A stretch of 64,000 nucleotides of DNA from assembly GCA_963743035.1 (NCBI GenBank), contig CAVUOB010000018.1, positions 496,001-560,000 on the forward strand, written 5' to 3'. Under the pieces are notes generated by a model. That model saw nothing but the letters and a program-made list of their open reading frames with translations. It was not told the origin of the DNA and did not search any database. This stretch comes from PALSA-911 sp963743035 (GTDB lineage Bacteria > Pseudomonadota > Alphaproteobacteria > Acetobacterales > Acetobacteraceae). Of this stretch, positions 15,431 through 25,941 are shown one piece after another; within the stretch, counting starts at the first letter, position 1; every line of letters begins with the position of its first letter. Both the position numbers and the translations under genes were made by a program.

Positions 15431-16825
15431 ATGAGGTCTATGGCAGGCTCCCGAAGGGAGAAGCCTGTGGTCGGATTGTCACTTCCGCAGCCTCGGTTGC
15501 CGCTTCGCTGGATGTCGCGGCGGACCTGGCGCCGGCGCCTGGTGTTCTGGCTCGGCGCGATCGCGGTCGGCGTGCTGAGCGTGCTGTTCGCGGACGCCGC
15601 GAACTGGAGCCAGGCCAGTTTCGCCGGGGCGGCCGCGCGGTTCTGGTGGCTGCCGCTGATCGTGACGCCGCTCGGGTTTCTGGTTTCCGCCTATCTGGCG
15701 CGGACGGTGTTTCCCGGCTCGCAGGGCAGCGGCATTCCCCAGGCGATCGCCGCCCGGCATCTGCGCACCAGCGAAGACCGGCGCCGGCTGCTGTCGCCCA
15801 ACCTGATCGTCGGCAAGATCGGCCTTACCGTGCTCGGCCTGCTCACCGGCGCCTCGATCGGGCGCGAGGGGCCGACGGTGCAGGTCGGGGCCGCGATCAT
15901 GCTGCGCGTGGCGCGCTGGGGCGGGTTGCAGCATGAGCGTGGCCTGATCCTGGCCGGCTCCGCCGCCGGCATCGCCGGGGCCTTCAACACGCCGCTCGCC
16001 GGCATCGTCTTCGCCATCGAGGAAATGAGCCGGTCCTTCGAGCAGCGCACCAACGGCCTGGTGCTCTATGCGGTGATCATCGCCGGCCTGGCCTCGCGCG
16101 GGCTGGTCGGCAACTACACCTATTTCGGGTCGAGCTCGGCGGCCGTGTCCGGCGGGTGGGACTGGCTCATGGTCATCGCCTGCGGGGTTGGCGGCGGGCT
16201 GGCCGGCGGTGCGTTCAGCCGCCTGCTGCTGGACGGCAGCAGGCTGGGCCGGCGGTGGATGTCGACGCAGACCCGCCGGCGCAGCCTGGCCGTCGCGCTG
16301 GCCTGCGGCATCGTGGTGGCGGTGCTCGGTGTGCTCACCCATGGCGCGACATTCGGCACCGGCTATGAGCAGGCGCGCGGCGCGGTCGAAGGCCACGCCC
16401 TGGCCTGGTCGTTCTGGCCGGCCAAGTTCGCGGCCACGCTCATCACGGCGCTGTCGGGCATCCCCGGCGGCATCTTCGCGCCGTCGCTCGCGGTCGGGGC
16501 GGGGCTCGGAAGCTGGATCGGTTCGGTCGCCGGCGCGGGGACGCTGTGCCCGGTCGCCGTGCTCGGGATGGCCGGGTATTTCGCCGGCGTGGTCCAGGCG
16601 CCGATGACCGCCTTCGTCATCATCGTGGAGATGACCGGCAGCAGCGACAACGTCATTCCCCTGATGGTCGCGGCGGTGCTCGGCTTCAGCGCATCGAAGA
16701 TCGTCGCGCCCGAGGCGCTGTATCACGGCCTAGCCGCCGGCTTTATCGAGGAGGCCCGGAAACGGGAGGCCGGGCAGCGGGAGGACGGGCAGACCGCCCA
16801 CGGCGCCGAGACGCCGGCGGCGTAG
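15431..16825 (+). CDS. ClC-family chloride/proton antiporter
   Basis: A polytopic inner-membrane protein of about 464 residues with the ClC filter motifs in order: GSGIPQ, GREGPTVQ (gating Glu present), and GGIFAPSLAVGAGLG. The internal proton glutamate pair is present in IVFAIEEMSRSF, so it should be an exchanger rather than a channel. No C-terminal CBS domains are seen; the tail is short and polar. The start is uncertain: ATG 15431 is used, with ATG 15440 and 15512 as alternatives; the long upstream extension of the open frame runs over the tRNA gene and is not coding. Its 3' end is 9 bp from the convergent yacG. Confidence 0.9.
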   Translation: MRSMAGSRREKPVVGLSLPQPRLPLRWMSRRTWRRRLVFWLGAIAVGVLSVLFADAANWSQASFAGAAARFWWLPLIVTPLGFLVSAYLARTVFPGSQGSGIPQAIAARHLRTSEDRRRLLSPNLIVGKIGLTVLGLLTGASIGREGPTVQVGAAIMLRVARWGGLQHERGLILAGSAAGIAGAFNTPLAGIVFAIEEMSRSFEQRTNGLVLYAVIIAGLASRGLVGNYTYFGSSSAAVSGGWDWLMVIACGVGGGLAGGAFSRLLLDGSRLGRRWMSTQTRRRSLAVALACGIVVAVLGVLTHGATFGTGYEQARGAVEGHALAWSFWPAKFAATLITALSGIPGGIFAPSLAVGAGLGSWIGSVAGAGTLCPVAVLGMAGYFAGVVQAPMTAFVIIVEMTGSSDNVIPLMVAAVLGFSASKIVAPEALYHGLAAGFIEEARKREAGQREDGQTAHGAETPAA

Positions 16826-16834
16826 CCGCCGTGG

Positions 16835-17032
16835 CTACGGCTCGTCTTCCTCGTCTTTGCCCTCATCCGCGGCAGGGCCGGGAATGCGGTATTCGCCGGT
16901 CAGCCAGCGGCCGAGATCGACATCGGCGCAGCGGCGCGAGCAGAACGGACGACACTCCGCAACCGCGGGACGGCCGCATACCGGGCAGCGTGGATCGGGC
17001 TTGCGACGATCCGGGTTCTCCTGCTCAGGCAC
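16835..17032 (-). CDS. yacG: DNA gyrase inhibitor YacG-type zinc protein
   Basis: A 65-residue protein with the two zinc pairs CPVCG and FCSRRC followed by ADVDLGRWLTGEYRIPG, the diagnostic YacG tail motif, and an acidic C-terminus. In E. coli YacG binds gyrase and inhibits its DNA binding. It overlaps the end of the upstream rng gene by 8 bp and is the last gene of the murA-hisGD-infA-maf-rng-yacG run. Confidence 0.92.
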   Translation of the reverse strand: MPEQENPDRRKPDPRCPVCGRPAVAECRPFCSRRCADVDLGRWLTGEYRIPGPAADEGKDEEDEP

Positions 17033-18134
17033 GGCGCTCCGCCTCCATCCTCCAGCTCACGCCCGGCAGCGCCGGGTCGCTGCGCAGCGCGGCCCGCCGT
17101 CCGGTGCGGCGCGTATAATCCTCCAGCGCCACCGGGTCGGCCTGCAAGGCCGCCACCACGGCAGGCGCGGCCCGCAGCGCCAGCGCCACCGACGGGTCGG
17201 CATCCGCCGCTGCCGCCATGTCCCGCAACGCCGCCAGCCCGGCGGCGTGCGGGCCGGCCAGCAACTCGTGCAGCGGCGGGTGCACGCGCGGGCGCAGGAT
17301 CTCCGCCAGGCCCAGAGCGGTAAAGCCGAGAAAGCGCGGCCGCAGCGGATCCTCGGCGAGGGCGGCCGCCAGCGCCGGGCCGAGCGCTGCCCGCTTGCGC
17401 GCCGGCATGCCCGCCAGATCCACCACGATGCCGCCCGAGAGGTTGCGCAGGCGGATCTGCCGCGCCAGGGCCGGCAGCACGCCACGGTTCAGCTTCGCCT
17501 GGGCCCCCGCCTTGCTCTCACGCGACGCGGTCATCGCTCCGGCATCGACGTCGATCGCCACCAGCGCCGGCGTCGGATGGATCGACAGCCGCGCGCCGCC
17601 CGGCAGGTCCACGGCCGGGCCCGCCAGCGCCTCTGTCTGTTCCGCCAGATCGTCGCCGAACGCCGCGCGCACCAGGCTCACGCGATCGCCGAGCTGGGGC
17701 GTCAGCGCGGCCGCCATGGCGGCGTCGTCCACCTGCACCGGCGCCTCCGGCCAGGCGGCGGCCAGCCGCTCCACCGCGCCGGGGCCGCGCCGCAGCAGCG
17801 CCACGGGGCCGGCGCCGATGGCTTCCTGGTCCAGCCTGGCGGTCAGCCGCGGCCCCTTGCCGCCCTGCGCGGCCCGGGTCACCCGCACGCCGACCATCGC
17901 GCCCTCGGTCAGGCCGGCCGCGCCTTCGCTATCGGGCAGGAACCCCTGGGCGCCGTCCAGCGCCACGAAGGCGCCGGCCATCGCCGGCACCACGCCCACC
18001 ACCCGTCCGCGATGCACATCGCCCACGCCGTCCGGCGCGCCCGGCCGGGAGATTGCGTAATCGAGCAGCGCGGTCCCGTCCGCCACCGCCACGCGGACCT
18101 CGCCGGGGCTGCAGGCGGCCAGGATCCGGATCAC
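17025..18134 (-). CDS. rng: Ribonuclease E/G family protein (short, RNase G-like)
   Basis: A 369-residue endoribonuclease. An S1-like domain is visible near the N-terminus (VHRGRVVGVVPAMAGAFVAL), and the catalytic metal-binding aspartates are in ALVAIDVDAGAM and GGIVVDLAGMP, as in RNase E/G. It is shorter than most RNase G proteins, and no long scaffold region is present. Start GTG 18134 is chosen because it lies 10 bp after the maf stop and gives the family N-terminus VIRILAACSPGEVRVAV; the longer frame upstream overlaps maf. It should act in rRNA processing and mRNA decay. Confidence 0.87.
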   Translation of the reverse strand: MIRILAACSPGEVRVAVADGTALLDYAISRPGAPDGVGDVHRGRVVGVVPAMAGAFVALDGAQGFLPDSEGAAGLTEGAMVGVRVTRAAQGGKGPRLTARLDQEAIGAGPVALLRRGPGAVERLAAAWPEAPVQVDDAAMAAALTPQLGDRVSLVRAAFGDDLAEQTEALAGPAVDLPGGARLSIHPTPALVAIDVDAGAMTASRESKAGAQAKLNRGVLPALARQIRLRNLSGGIVVDLAGMPARKRAALGPALAAALAEDPLRPRFLGFTALGLAEILRPRVHPPLHELLAGPHAAGLAALRDMAAAADADPSVALALRAAPAVVAALQADPVALEDYTRRTGRRAALRSDPALPGVSWRMEAERRA

Positions 18135-18144
18135 GGCAAATGGG

Positions 18145-18765
18145 TCATGGGATGGACCGCCCCAGGCCGCGCAGCAATTGCGCGGTCTCGAACAGCGGCA
18201 GGCCGACCACATTGGAATAGCTGCCGGAGATGAAGCGCACGAAGGACGCCGCCATGCCCTGGATGGCGTAGCCGCCAGCCTTGCCGTGCCACTCGCCGCC
18301 GGCGAGATAGGCGGCGATCTGGTCCCCGGTCAGCCGGGAGAAGGCCACCACGCTGTCCACGCAGCGCTCGGTCCGCCTGCCGTCGGGCCCGACCAGCACC
18401 ACCGCGGTGATCACGTTGTGCCGCCGGCCGGACAGCAGCTCCAGGCAGCGCCGGGCCGCGTCCTCGGTCTCGGCCTTGGGCAGGAGCCGCCGTCCGAGGG
18501 CAACGACCGTATCCGCGGCCAGCACGCAGCCCGGGTCGGCCGCCACCGCATCGGCCGCCACCGCATCCGCCTTGGCATGCGCCAGCCGCAACGCCAGGGG
18601 GCGCGGCAATTCGGCTTTCTTCGGGGTTTCGTCGATGTCGGCGGGCGCCACCTGGTCGGGGACGATGCCGATCTGCGCCAGCAGCGCCAGGCGCCGGGGG
18701 CTGGCGGAGGCCAGAACCAGCCTCGCTTGCGCCGGCTTGTTCGCGGCCGGCTCTTGCCGGATCAC
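18145..18765 (-). CDS. maf: Maf-family nucleotide pyrophosphatase
   Basis: A 206-residue Maf protein with the loop LASASPRRLALL, the lysine-rich KAELPRPLALRLAHAKA and DTVVALGRRLLPKAE segments, and the C-terminal GGYAIQGMAASFVRFISGSYSNVVGLPL block. Members hydrolyse non-canonical or modified dNTP/NTPs. The start is GTG 18765, overlapping the infA stop (GTGA), so it is translationally coupled to infA, a conserved alphaproteobacterial pair. Confidence 0.93.
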   Translation of the reverse strand: MIRQEPAANKPAQARLVLASASPRRLALLAQIGIVPDQVAPADIDETPKKAELPRPLALRLAHAKADAVAADAVAADPGCVLAADTVVALGRRLLPKAETEDAARRCLELLSGRRHNVITAVVLVGPDGRRTERCVDSVVAFSRLTGDQIAAYLAGGEWHGKAGGYAIQGMAASFVRFISGSYSNVVGLPLFETAQLLRGLGRSIP

Positions 18766-18980
18766 TTGAACCGAAACGTGATCCGGCCCTTGGTCAGGTC
18801 ATAGGGGGTCATTTCCACGTTCACCCGGTCGCCCGCGAGCACGCGGATGCGGTTCTTGCGCATCTTGCCGCTGGTATGCGCCAGGATCGTGTGTTCGTTT
18901 TCGAGCTTCACACGAAACATGGCGTTGGGCAGAAGCTCCATCACCGTACCGCTGAACTCGATCATCTCTTCTTTGGACAT
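18762..18980 (-). CDS. infA: Translation initiation factor IF-1
   Basis: A 72-residue OB-fold protein (MSKEEMIEFSGTVMELLPNA ... ENEHTILAHTSGKMRKNRIR ... YDLTKGRITFRFK), full length and with all conserved IF-1 residues. It binds the 30S A site during initiation. It is followed with a 4-base overlap by maf. The 92 bp upstream (18981-19072) separate it from hisD and may hold its own promoter. Confidence 0.98.
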   Translation of the reverse strand: MSKEEMIEFSGTVMELLPNAMFRVKLENEHTILAHTSGKMRKNRIRVLAGDRVNVEMTPYDLTKGRITFRFK

Positions 18981-19072
18981 CAGACCTCGTTAAGTGTTGC
19001 CATTTCGCGCCGGAACATGGTCGCTGTCCCCTGCAAGGTCAAGCAAAGCCGCCGTTATGGGTCGGTTGCCGG

Positions 19073-20365
19073 TCAGTTCTTGCCCAGCCGGAGCGAGATG
19101 CTGCGGCCATGCGCCTGCAATCCTTCCGCCTCCGCCAGGGCCACCGCCGCCGGTCCGACCACGGCCAGCGACGCCGCATCCGCCGCGACCCAGGTGGTGC
19201 GCTTGAGGAAGTCGAACACCGACAGGCCGGAGGCAAACCGCGCCGTCCGCGCGGTCGGCAGCACATGGTTCGGCCCGGCCACGTAGTCCCCCAGCGCCTC
19301 CGGGCAGAAGGCGCCCAGGAACGCCGCGCCGGCATGGCGGATGCGGGCGAACAGCGCCTCCGGCTCGGGCAGCATGATCTGCAGGTGTTCGGGGGCGATC
19401 CGGTCCGACAGCGCCACCGCCTCGTCCCAGTCGCGCACCAGGATCACCGCGCCATGCGCCGCCCAGCTCGCGCCGGCGATCGCGGCGCGCGGCAGAAGCG
19501 GGATTTCCGCTTCCACCGCCGCCGCCACCGCCTCGGCGAAGCCGCGGTCGTCGGTGATCAGGATGGACTGGGCGGCCTCGTCATGCTCGGCCTGGGCCAG
19601 CAGGTCCATCGCCACCCGGCGCGGGTCGTTGCCGGCATCGGCGAGGATCAGCACTTCCGACGGCCCGGCGATGTTGTCGATGCCGACGCGGCCGAACACC
19701 TGGCGCTTGGCTTCCGCCACATAGGCGTTGCCGGGGCCGACGATGCGGTCCACCGGCGCGATCGTCGCGGTGCCCCAGGCCAGCGCCGCCACGGCCTGGG
19801 CGCCGCCGATGCGGTAGATCTCGGTGACACCCGCGCGCCGCGCCGCGGCCAGCACCAGCGGATTGAGCACGCCGTCCGGCGCTGGCACGCACATGGCGAT
19901 GCGGGCGACGCCGGCGACGCGGGCGGGCAGGGCGTTCATCAGCACCGAGGACGGATAGGCCGCCTTGCCGCCGGGCACGTACAGCCCGACCGCATCCAGC
20001 GCGCCCCAGCGCATCCCCAGCGTCAGGCCGGCGGCATCGGTCATGCGCAGATCGGACGGCAGCTGCGCGCGGTGAAACGCCTCGATCCGCTCCGCCGCCA
20101 GGTCCAGTGCCGCCATCAGCGCGGCGGGGATCGCGGCGACGGCCGCGTCGATGTCCGCGACGCTCACCCGCAGCGTCTCTGCCGTCAGCGCCAGCCGGTC
20201 GAAGCGTTGCGTGTAGTCGATGACCGCCGCATCGCCGCGTGCCCGCACATCGGCGATGATCGCGCCGACCGCCTGGTCCACGCTTTCGGAGGTCTCCCGC
20301 GCCTGATCGAGCAGGGCGGCGAAATCCGCGGCAAACCCGGCATCGGCGGTGGAGAAGAACTTCAC
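19073..20365 (-). CDS. hisD: Histidinol dehydrogenase
   Basis: A 430-residue enzyme that oxidises L-histidinol to L-histidine in two NAD-dependent steps. The zinc and catalytic regions are visible: GPGNAYVAEAKRQVFG, GPSEVLILAD, LLAQAEHDEAAQ, APEHLQ and GDYVAGPNHVLPT. The start is GTG 20365, overlapping the hisG stop (GTGA). The open frame continues 600 bases further upstream in the hisG region but that part is noise. Confidence 0.96.
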   Translation of the reverse strand: MKFFSTADAGFAADFAALLDQARETSESVDQAVGAIIADVRARGDAAVIDYTQRFDRLALTAETLRVSVADIDAAVAAIPAALMAALDLAAERIEAFHRAQLPSDLRMTDAAGLTLGMRWGALDAVGLYVPGGKAAYPSSVLMNALPARVAGVARIAMCVPAPDGVLNPLVLAAARRAGVTEIYRIGGAQAVAALAWGTATIAPVDRIVGPGNAYVAEAKRQVFGRVGIDNIAGPSEVLILADAGNDPRRVAMDLLAQAEHDEAAQSILITDDRGFAEAVAAAVEAEIPLLPRAAIAGASWAAHGAVILVRDWDEAVALSDRIAPEHLQIMLPEPEALFARIRHAGAAFLGAFCPEALGDYVAGPNHVLPTARTARFASGLSVFDFLKRTTWVAADAASLAVVGPAAVALAEAEGLQAHGRSISLRLGKN

Positions 20366-21057
20366 GCCGATTCCAGGGCGGCGCGGAAGCGGGCGATCCA
20401 GGCGCCGATCTGCTCCGGCCTTGTCTTCAGCGCGGTGCGGTTGACGATCAGCCGGCTGGTGATGGTGTCGATCACCTCGGTCTCCACCAGCCCGTTCGCC
20501 TTCAGCGTGGAGCCGGTGGCCACGAGATCGACGATCAGCCGTGCGATGCCCAGCGTCGGCGCCAGCTCCATCGCGCCGTTCAGGTGCACGACGTCCGCAT
20601 GCACCCCGCGCGTGGCGAAATGGCGCTTGGCGATGGTCGGGTATTTCGTCGCCACGCTGACGCGCGACCATAGAAGCGGATCGTCGCTGCCCGCGGTCTC
20701 CACCGGTTCGGCGACGGATATCCGGCATTTGCCGATGCCGAGGTCGAGCGGGGCGTAGATCTCGGGGTAGTCGAACTCCATCAGCACGTCGGCGCCGCAG
20801 ATGCCGATCTGGGCGGCGCCGAAGGCGACGAAGGTGGCCACGTCGAACGGGCGCACCCGCACGACGTCGAGATCGGGGTCCTCGGTCGGGAAGCGCAGCC
20901 GGCGGCTGTCCTCGTCGGCGTAGTCGGCATCCGGCACGATGCCGGCGCGCGCCAGCAGCGGGCCGCATTCCGACAGGATGCGCCCCTTGGGCAGTGCCAG
21001 GATCAGGGGACCGGACGCCTCCGCAGCCAAGGCTGCGGCCGAATAGGGCGCGGTCAT
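20362..21057 (-). CDS. hisG: ATP phosphoribosyltransferase, short form
   Basis: The first enzyme of histidine synthesis (ATP + PRPP to phosphoribosyl-ATP). At 231 residues it is the short HisG type lacking the C-terminal regulatory domain; visible blocks are ILALPKGRILSECGPLL, IGICGADVLMEF, and the PRPP loop LIVDLVATGSTLKANGLVE. Short HisG proteins work with the HisZ regulatory subunit, which must lie elsewhere because none is in this window. It is coupled to hisD by GTGA and lies 55 bp after murA. Confidence 0.95.
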   Translation of the reverse strand: MTAPYSAAALAAEASGPLILALPKGRILSECGPLLARAGIVPDADYADEDSRRLRFPTEDPDLDVVRVRPFDVATFVAFGAAQIGICGADVLMEFDYPEIYAPLDLGIGKCRISVAEPVETAGSDDPLLWSRVSVATKYPTIAKRHFATRGVHADVVHLNGAMELAPTLGIARLIVDLVATGSTLKANGLVETEVIDTITSRLIVNRTALKTRPEQIGAWIARFRAALESA

Positions 21058-21112
21058 GCGAAAAACTCCACCATCGGCGCGCTTTAGCGCAGGCGGGCGG
21101 AAGCGGAAACCC

Positions 21113-22375
<1,263 letters not shown>

Positions 22376-22383
22376 GGCTTCTC

Positions 22384-22485
22384 CTAACCCATCCTGGGCG
22401 ATTCGGTCTCGTAGCTGATCCTGGGCAACGCGATCTCTGGCGGCAGGCCAACCCTCAGCAGGATCGCCTAGCCCATCCTGGGCAG
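22384..22485. repeat. Imperfect CCCAGGATGGG repeats spanning the dcd stop codon
   Basis: Three copies on the minus strand: CTGCCCAGGATGGGCTAG (22485-22468, the last codons and stop of dcd), TTGCCCAGGATCAGCTAC (about 22429-22411) and TCGCCCAGGATGGGTTAG (about 22401-22384). Two of the three carry an in-register TAG. They fill the dcd-murA spacer. Confidence 0.75.
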
Positions 22486-23025
22486 GGATACGCCGCGCTG
22501 GCCCATGTATTTGCCCGCCTTGTCGGCATAGCTGGTCTCGCAGGGCTCGTTGCCCTGCAGGAACAGGAACTGGCAGATGCCTTCGTTGGCATAGATCCGC
22601 GCCGGCAGCGGCGTGGTGTTGCTGATCTCGATCGTCACCTGTCCCTCCCAGTCGGGCTCCAGCGGCGTGACGTTCACGATGATCCCGCAGCGGGCATAGG
22701 TGGACTTGCCCAGGCACACCACCAGGATGTCGCGGGGGATGCGGAAATACTCGATCGTGTGGGTCAGCGCGAAGCTGTTCGGCGGGATGATGCAGACATC
22801 GGTCTTGCGGTCGACGAAGCTCGCCGGCGAGAAATCCTTCGGATCGACCACGGCCGAATCGACATTGGTGAAGATCTTGAACTCGTCCGCGGCCCGCGCG
22901 TCGTAGCCGTAGCTCGACAAGCCGAAGCTGATGACCCCTTCGCGCTTCTGCGTCTCGACGAAGGGCTCGATCATGCGGTGTTCCTGCGCCATCCGGCGGA
23001 TCCAGCGGTCGGACATCACGGGCAT
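22468..23025 (-). CDS. dcd: dCTP deaminase
   Basis: Deaminates dCTP to dUTP for thymidylate synthesis. The 185-residue protein has the trimer core and active-site stretch GKSTYARCGIIVNVTPLEP and TIEISNTTPLPARIYANEGI, typical of Dcd. Start ATG 23025 (MPVMSDRW) has GGAG 11 bases upstream; ATG 23016 (MSDRWIRRMAQEH) is an alternative. The longer frame to 23118 has no family resemblance. The last residues VSLPRMG and the stop lie in a repeat that recurs downstream. Confidence 0.94.
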   Translation of the reverse strand: MPVMSDRWIRRMAQEHRMIEPFVETQKREGVISFGLSSYGYDARAADEFKIFTNVDSAVVDPKDFSPASFVDRKTDVCIIPPNSFALTHTIEYFRIPRDILVVCLGKSTYARCGIIVNVTPLEPDWEGQVTIEISNTTPLPARIYANEGICQFLFLQGNEPCETSYADKAGKYMGQRGVSLPRMG

Positions 23026-23164
23026 GGGGCGGCAAACTCCGGGCGGTTCCGTGCGGGGACAGGGCAGGGGCGGGAAGGGCGGAACGCGGGGTCTAGCCCA
23101 CGGCTCCCCGGTCGGCAAATTCCCGATCGCTTTCGCACGGTACGGAGCGGGGCGAATCTACTTC

Positions 23165-23341
23165 CTAGTCCGGCTTGTCGTCGCTCTGCCGGATCTCGCG
23201 CGCCCGCGCCTGTTCCTTGCGCTTGCGCAGATTGGCCCGCAACGCCGCCGCCTCGCGCTCCAGCCGCGCCTGCTGCTCCGCCAGCGCCTTTGCGCTCAGC
23301 GCCGGTGCCGGCTTCTCGGTCTCGGATGTCTCTTTTGCCAT
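23165..23341 (-). CDS. 58-residue charged coiled-coil protein
   Basis: A short minus-strand frame from ATG 23341 to TAG 23165: MAKETSETEKPAPALSAKAL, then an Ala/Arg/Glu-rich heptad-like helix (EQQARLEREAAALRANLRKR) and a charged tail ending KPD. Small proteins of this ALRANLxKRK type are widespread beside tRNA and dcd genes in alphaproteobacteria, to my knowledge without assigned function. A coiled coil is the only structural prediction I would make. It is too short for ordinary ORF cut-offs. Confidence 0.7.
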   Translation of the reverse strand: MAKETSETEKPAPALSAKALAEQQARLEREAAALRANLRKRKEQARAREIRQSDDKPD

Positions 23342-23462
23342 AAGTTCCAGATTCCCCGCCGCCGTCGCGCCGTCAATCCCTGATCAGCAGCGGGAATCGA
23401 TCCGGCGGGGTTGCGCCGCCCGCAAGGACAGGGCTATACCGCCCCGCCCGAGACGCCCCGGC

Positions 23463-23537
<75 letters not shown>

Positions 23538-23790
23538 TCTACCGCCAGTCGATTTCCCGAAGAAAAAGCCCGGCGCGCGTTGCGGCGGCGGGGCGGCTGC
23601 GTCCGTTCGATCCCATTCGCGAGAACGCGAGCACCTCCGGAACCGAGCCTCCGGGCGGCAAGTGGACGTAGCGGTCCGCGATGCCGACGCTGCGCCAATT
23701 CATGCGGGCCATGGCCAAAACGATGTCCGCACAGGCTGCAACGCGCACCGGGCGCGCGAACCCCAAAGGGGCGCGGCCATCCGCCCTGCC

Positions 23791-25695
23791 CTAAATTTCG
23801 ACTTCGAGACCGACCTCCACGACCTGAGCCGCCGGAACCCCGAAATACACGGCCGGGAGATTGGCGTTGAGGTGCATCGAGGCGAACAGGGATTTTCTCC
23901 AGACTGCCATCCCGGGAGCCTTGCCGGGGATCACCATCACCCGCCGGAAATAGTACGTGATGTTCTGCGGATCGATGCCGCGGAGCCCGGGCTCGAGGCA
24001 GGCGAGCTTCAGGCCCTCCATTACGTCGGGCGTTTCCATGAAGCCGAAATGCAGGATGATTCGGGTGATACCGGAGCCGACCGGCTCTATCCGGATGCGC
24101 TGCTCAGGGTCGACCCGCGGCACATCGGTGATGATGATGGCGATCAGCAGCAGGCGTTCGTGCAGGACGCGGTTATGTCGCAGGTGATGCGTCAGGCCGA
24201 GCGGGATGCCCGTGCTCGCGGCCGTGAAGATCGCCGCCGCCCCGGGCAGCCGGATCGGCGGATTCTGAAGCACCCACGCGATGAACTCGTCCTCGCGCTG
24301 GCGCAGCTTGGAGCGCTGTTGCTCCAGCAGCAGCCACCCGGTTCGCCAGGTCAGCATCAGGAAAGCAATGGCGCAGGCCAGCAGAAGCGGAAACCAGCCC
24401 CCCTGGACCAACTTCGTCATGTTGGCGGCAACGAAGACCAGTTCGATGACGAGGAAGAACCCGTTCACGGCGGCGACCAGGAGCGGGTTGTACCCCCATT
24501 GCAGCGCGACGAGGGCCGCCAGGACCGTCGTGACCGCCATCAGCATCGAGACGGCGATGCCGTAGGCGCCGCCGAGCGCATCGGAGGAGCCGAACAGGAT
24601 AACGGCCGTGAGCGTGCCGGCGGCCAGCAGCCAGTTCACCAGCGGAATGTAGATCTGGCCCTTCTCGTGGCTCGCGGTGTGGAGCACGCGCATGCGGGGC
24701 AGGAAGCCGAGCTGGATCGCCTGCCGGGTGAGGGAGTAGGCGCCGGAGATGATGGATTGCGAGGCGATGATGGTGGCCAGGGTCGCGAAAGCGACCATGG
24801 GATAATGGGCCCATCTTGGCGCGAGCAGGTAGAACGGGTTTTCGACGGCCAGGGGGTCCGCCAGGAGCAGTCCCCCCTGGCCGAAATAGTTGAGCATGAG
24901 AGCGGGCAGCACGACCGCGAACCAGCCGAGCTGGATGGGCACCCGGCCGAAATGGCCCATATCCGCGTACATCGCCTCGGCGCCGGTGAGGGCGAGGAAG
25001 GCGGCGCCGAGCACGGCGAAGGCGATTTTGGGTCCGGCCTCAGCCAGGTAAAAAAGGGCATAGTGGGGGCTGATCGCGCCCAGGATGCCCGGGGTCCGCA
25101 TGATGCCGAGCAGGCCGAGCAGGCCGATCGTGACGAACCACGCCAGCATCACCGGCCCGAAGATGCGGCCGATGAAATCCGTTCCCCTGCGCTGGACCAG
25201 GAACAGGCCGACCAGGATCGCGATGGTGATGGGAACGACCATCGGCGCGAGCCGGGGCGCGTCGATCTTGAGGCCTTCGACGGCGCTGAGCACCGAGATC
25301 GCCGGCGTGATGACGCCGTCGCCGTAAAGCAGCGCGGCGCCGATCAGACCGACGATGAGCAGGGAGGCACGCCAGCTGCCCTGCGGCGCGTGCCGTATGT
25401 CGAGCAGCGCGAGCAGTGCGACGATGCCGCCCTCGCCGTGATTGTCGGCGCGCATGATCAGAATGGCGTATTTGAGCGCGACGATCAGGATGAGCGACCA
25501 GAGGATCACCGACACGACGCCCATCACGGTGTCGGGCGTGGGCGCCCCGCCCGCCTCGGCGGCCTGCTTCAGCCCGTAGAGCGTGCTGGTGCCGATATCG
25601 CCGTAGACGACGCCGAGGGCGGCAAGCGCCGCGGCGGCGGGTAGCTTCCGGGCGTGCGGCGCGGGCGAAATCCCGGCCTGAAGGGTTTCGGCCAT
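23791..25695 (-). CDS. kup: Kup-type low-affinity potassium transporter
   Basis: A 634-residue inner-membrane K+/H+ symporter. Twelve hydrophobic segments are followed by a soluble C-terminal domain (about residues 440-634). Signature blocks are GVVYGDIGTSTLYGLK near the N-terminus, ADNHGEGGIVALLAL, GDGVITPAISVLSAVEGL and GAEAMYADMGHFGR. Start ATG 25695 has GGGAGG about 8 bases upstream. It is transcribed divergently from the mechanosensitive channel gene, so the 246-bp spacer holds both promoters; both products serve osmotic and ion balance. Confidence 0.95.
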   Translation of the reverse strand: MAETLQAGISPAPHARKLPAAAALAALGVVYGDIGTSTLYGLKQAAEAGGAPTPDTVMGVVSVILWSLILIVALKYAILIMRADNHGEGGIVALLALLDIRHAPQGSWRASLLIVGLIGAALLYGDGVITPAISVLSAVEGLKIDAPRLAPMVVPITIAILVGLFLVQRRGTDFIGRIFGPVMLAWFVTIGLLGLLGIMRTPGILGAISPHYALFYLAEAGPKIAFAVLGAAFLALTGAEAMYADMGHFGRVPIQLGWFAVVLPALMLNYFGQGGLLLADPLAVENPFYLLAPRWAHYPMVAFATLATIIASQSIISGAYSLTRQAIQLGFLPRMRVLHTASHEKGQIYIPLVNWLLAAGTLTAVILFGSSDALGGAYGIAVSMLMAVTTVLAALVALQWGYNPLLVAAVNGFFLVIELVFVAANMTKLVQGGWFPLLLACAIAFLMLTWRTGWLLLEQQRSKLRQREDEFIAWVLQNPPIRLPGAAAIFTAASTGIPLGLTHHLRHNRVLHERLLLIAIIITDVPRVDPEQRIRIEPVGSGITRIILHFGFMETPDVMEGLKLACLEPGLRGIDPQNITYYFRRVMVIPGKAPGMAVWRKSLFASMHLNANLPAVYFGVPAAQVVEVGLEVEI

Positions 25696-25941
25696 CCGGG
25701 CATCCTCCCTTTGGTTGCGCAAGGCTACACGAAAATGGTTCCGCAGAGCAGCGCGATCCCAAGGTTTCCGACCGGGGTCTCCAATCGGGTGCTGTGGCGA
25801 ACACTTGTCCAGGCCCACTTGCCCACGCCGGGAACGTGTCACGGCATTCGCGACCGACAACGCTGATCCCGTTGTCGATCTGCGAGCGGCGAACATGCTA
25901 TGTTGGGAACGAACCAGGAGGCGAAGGCCCGGAGGAGCGGG

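Noticed and set aside
19109..20758. 549-residue plus-strand frame opposite hisD and hisG
   Set aside because: Antisense shadow of well-conserved histidine genes.
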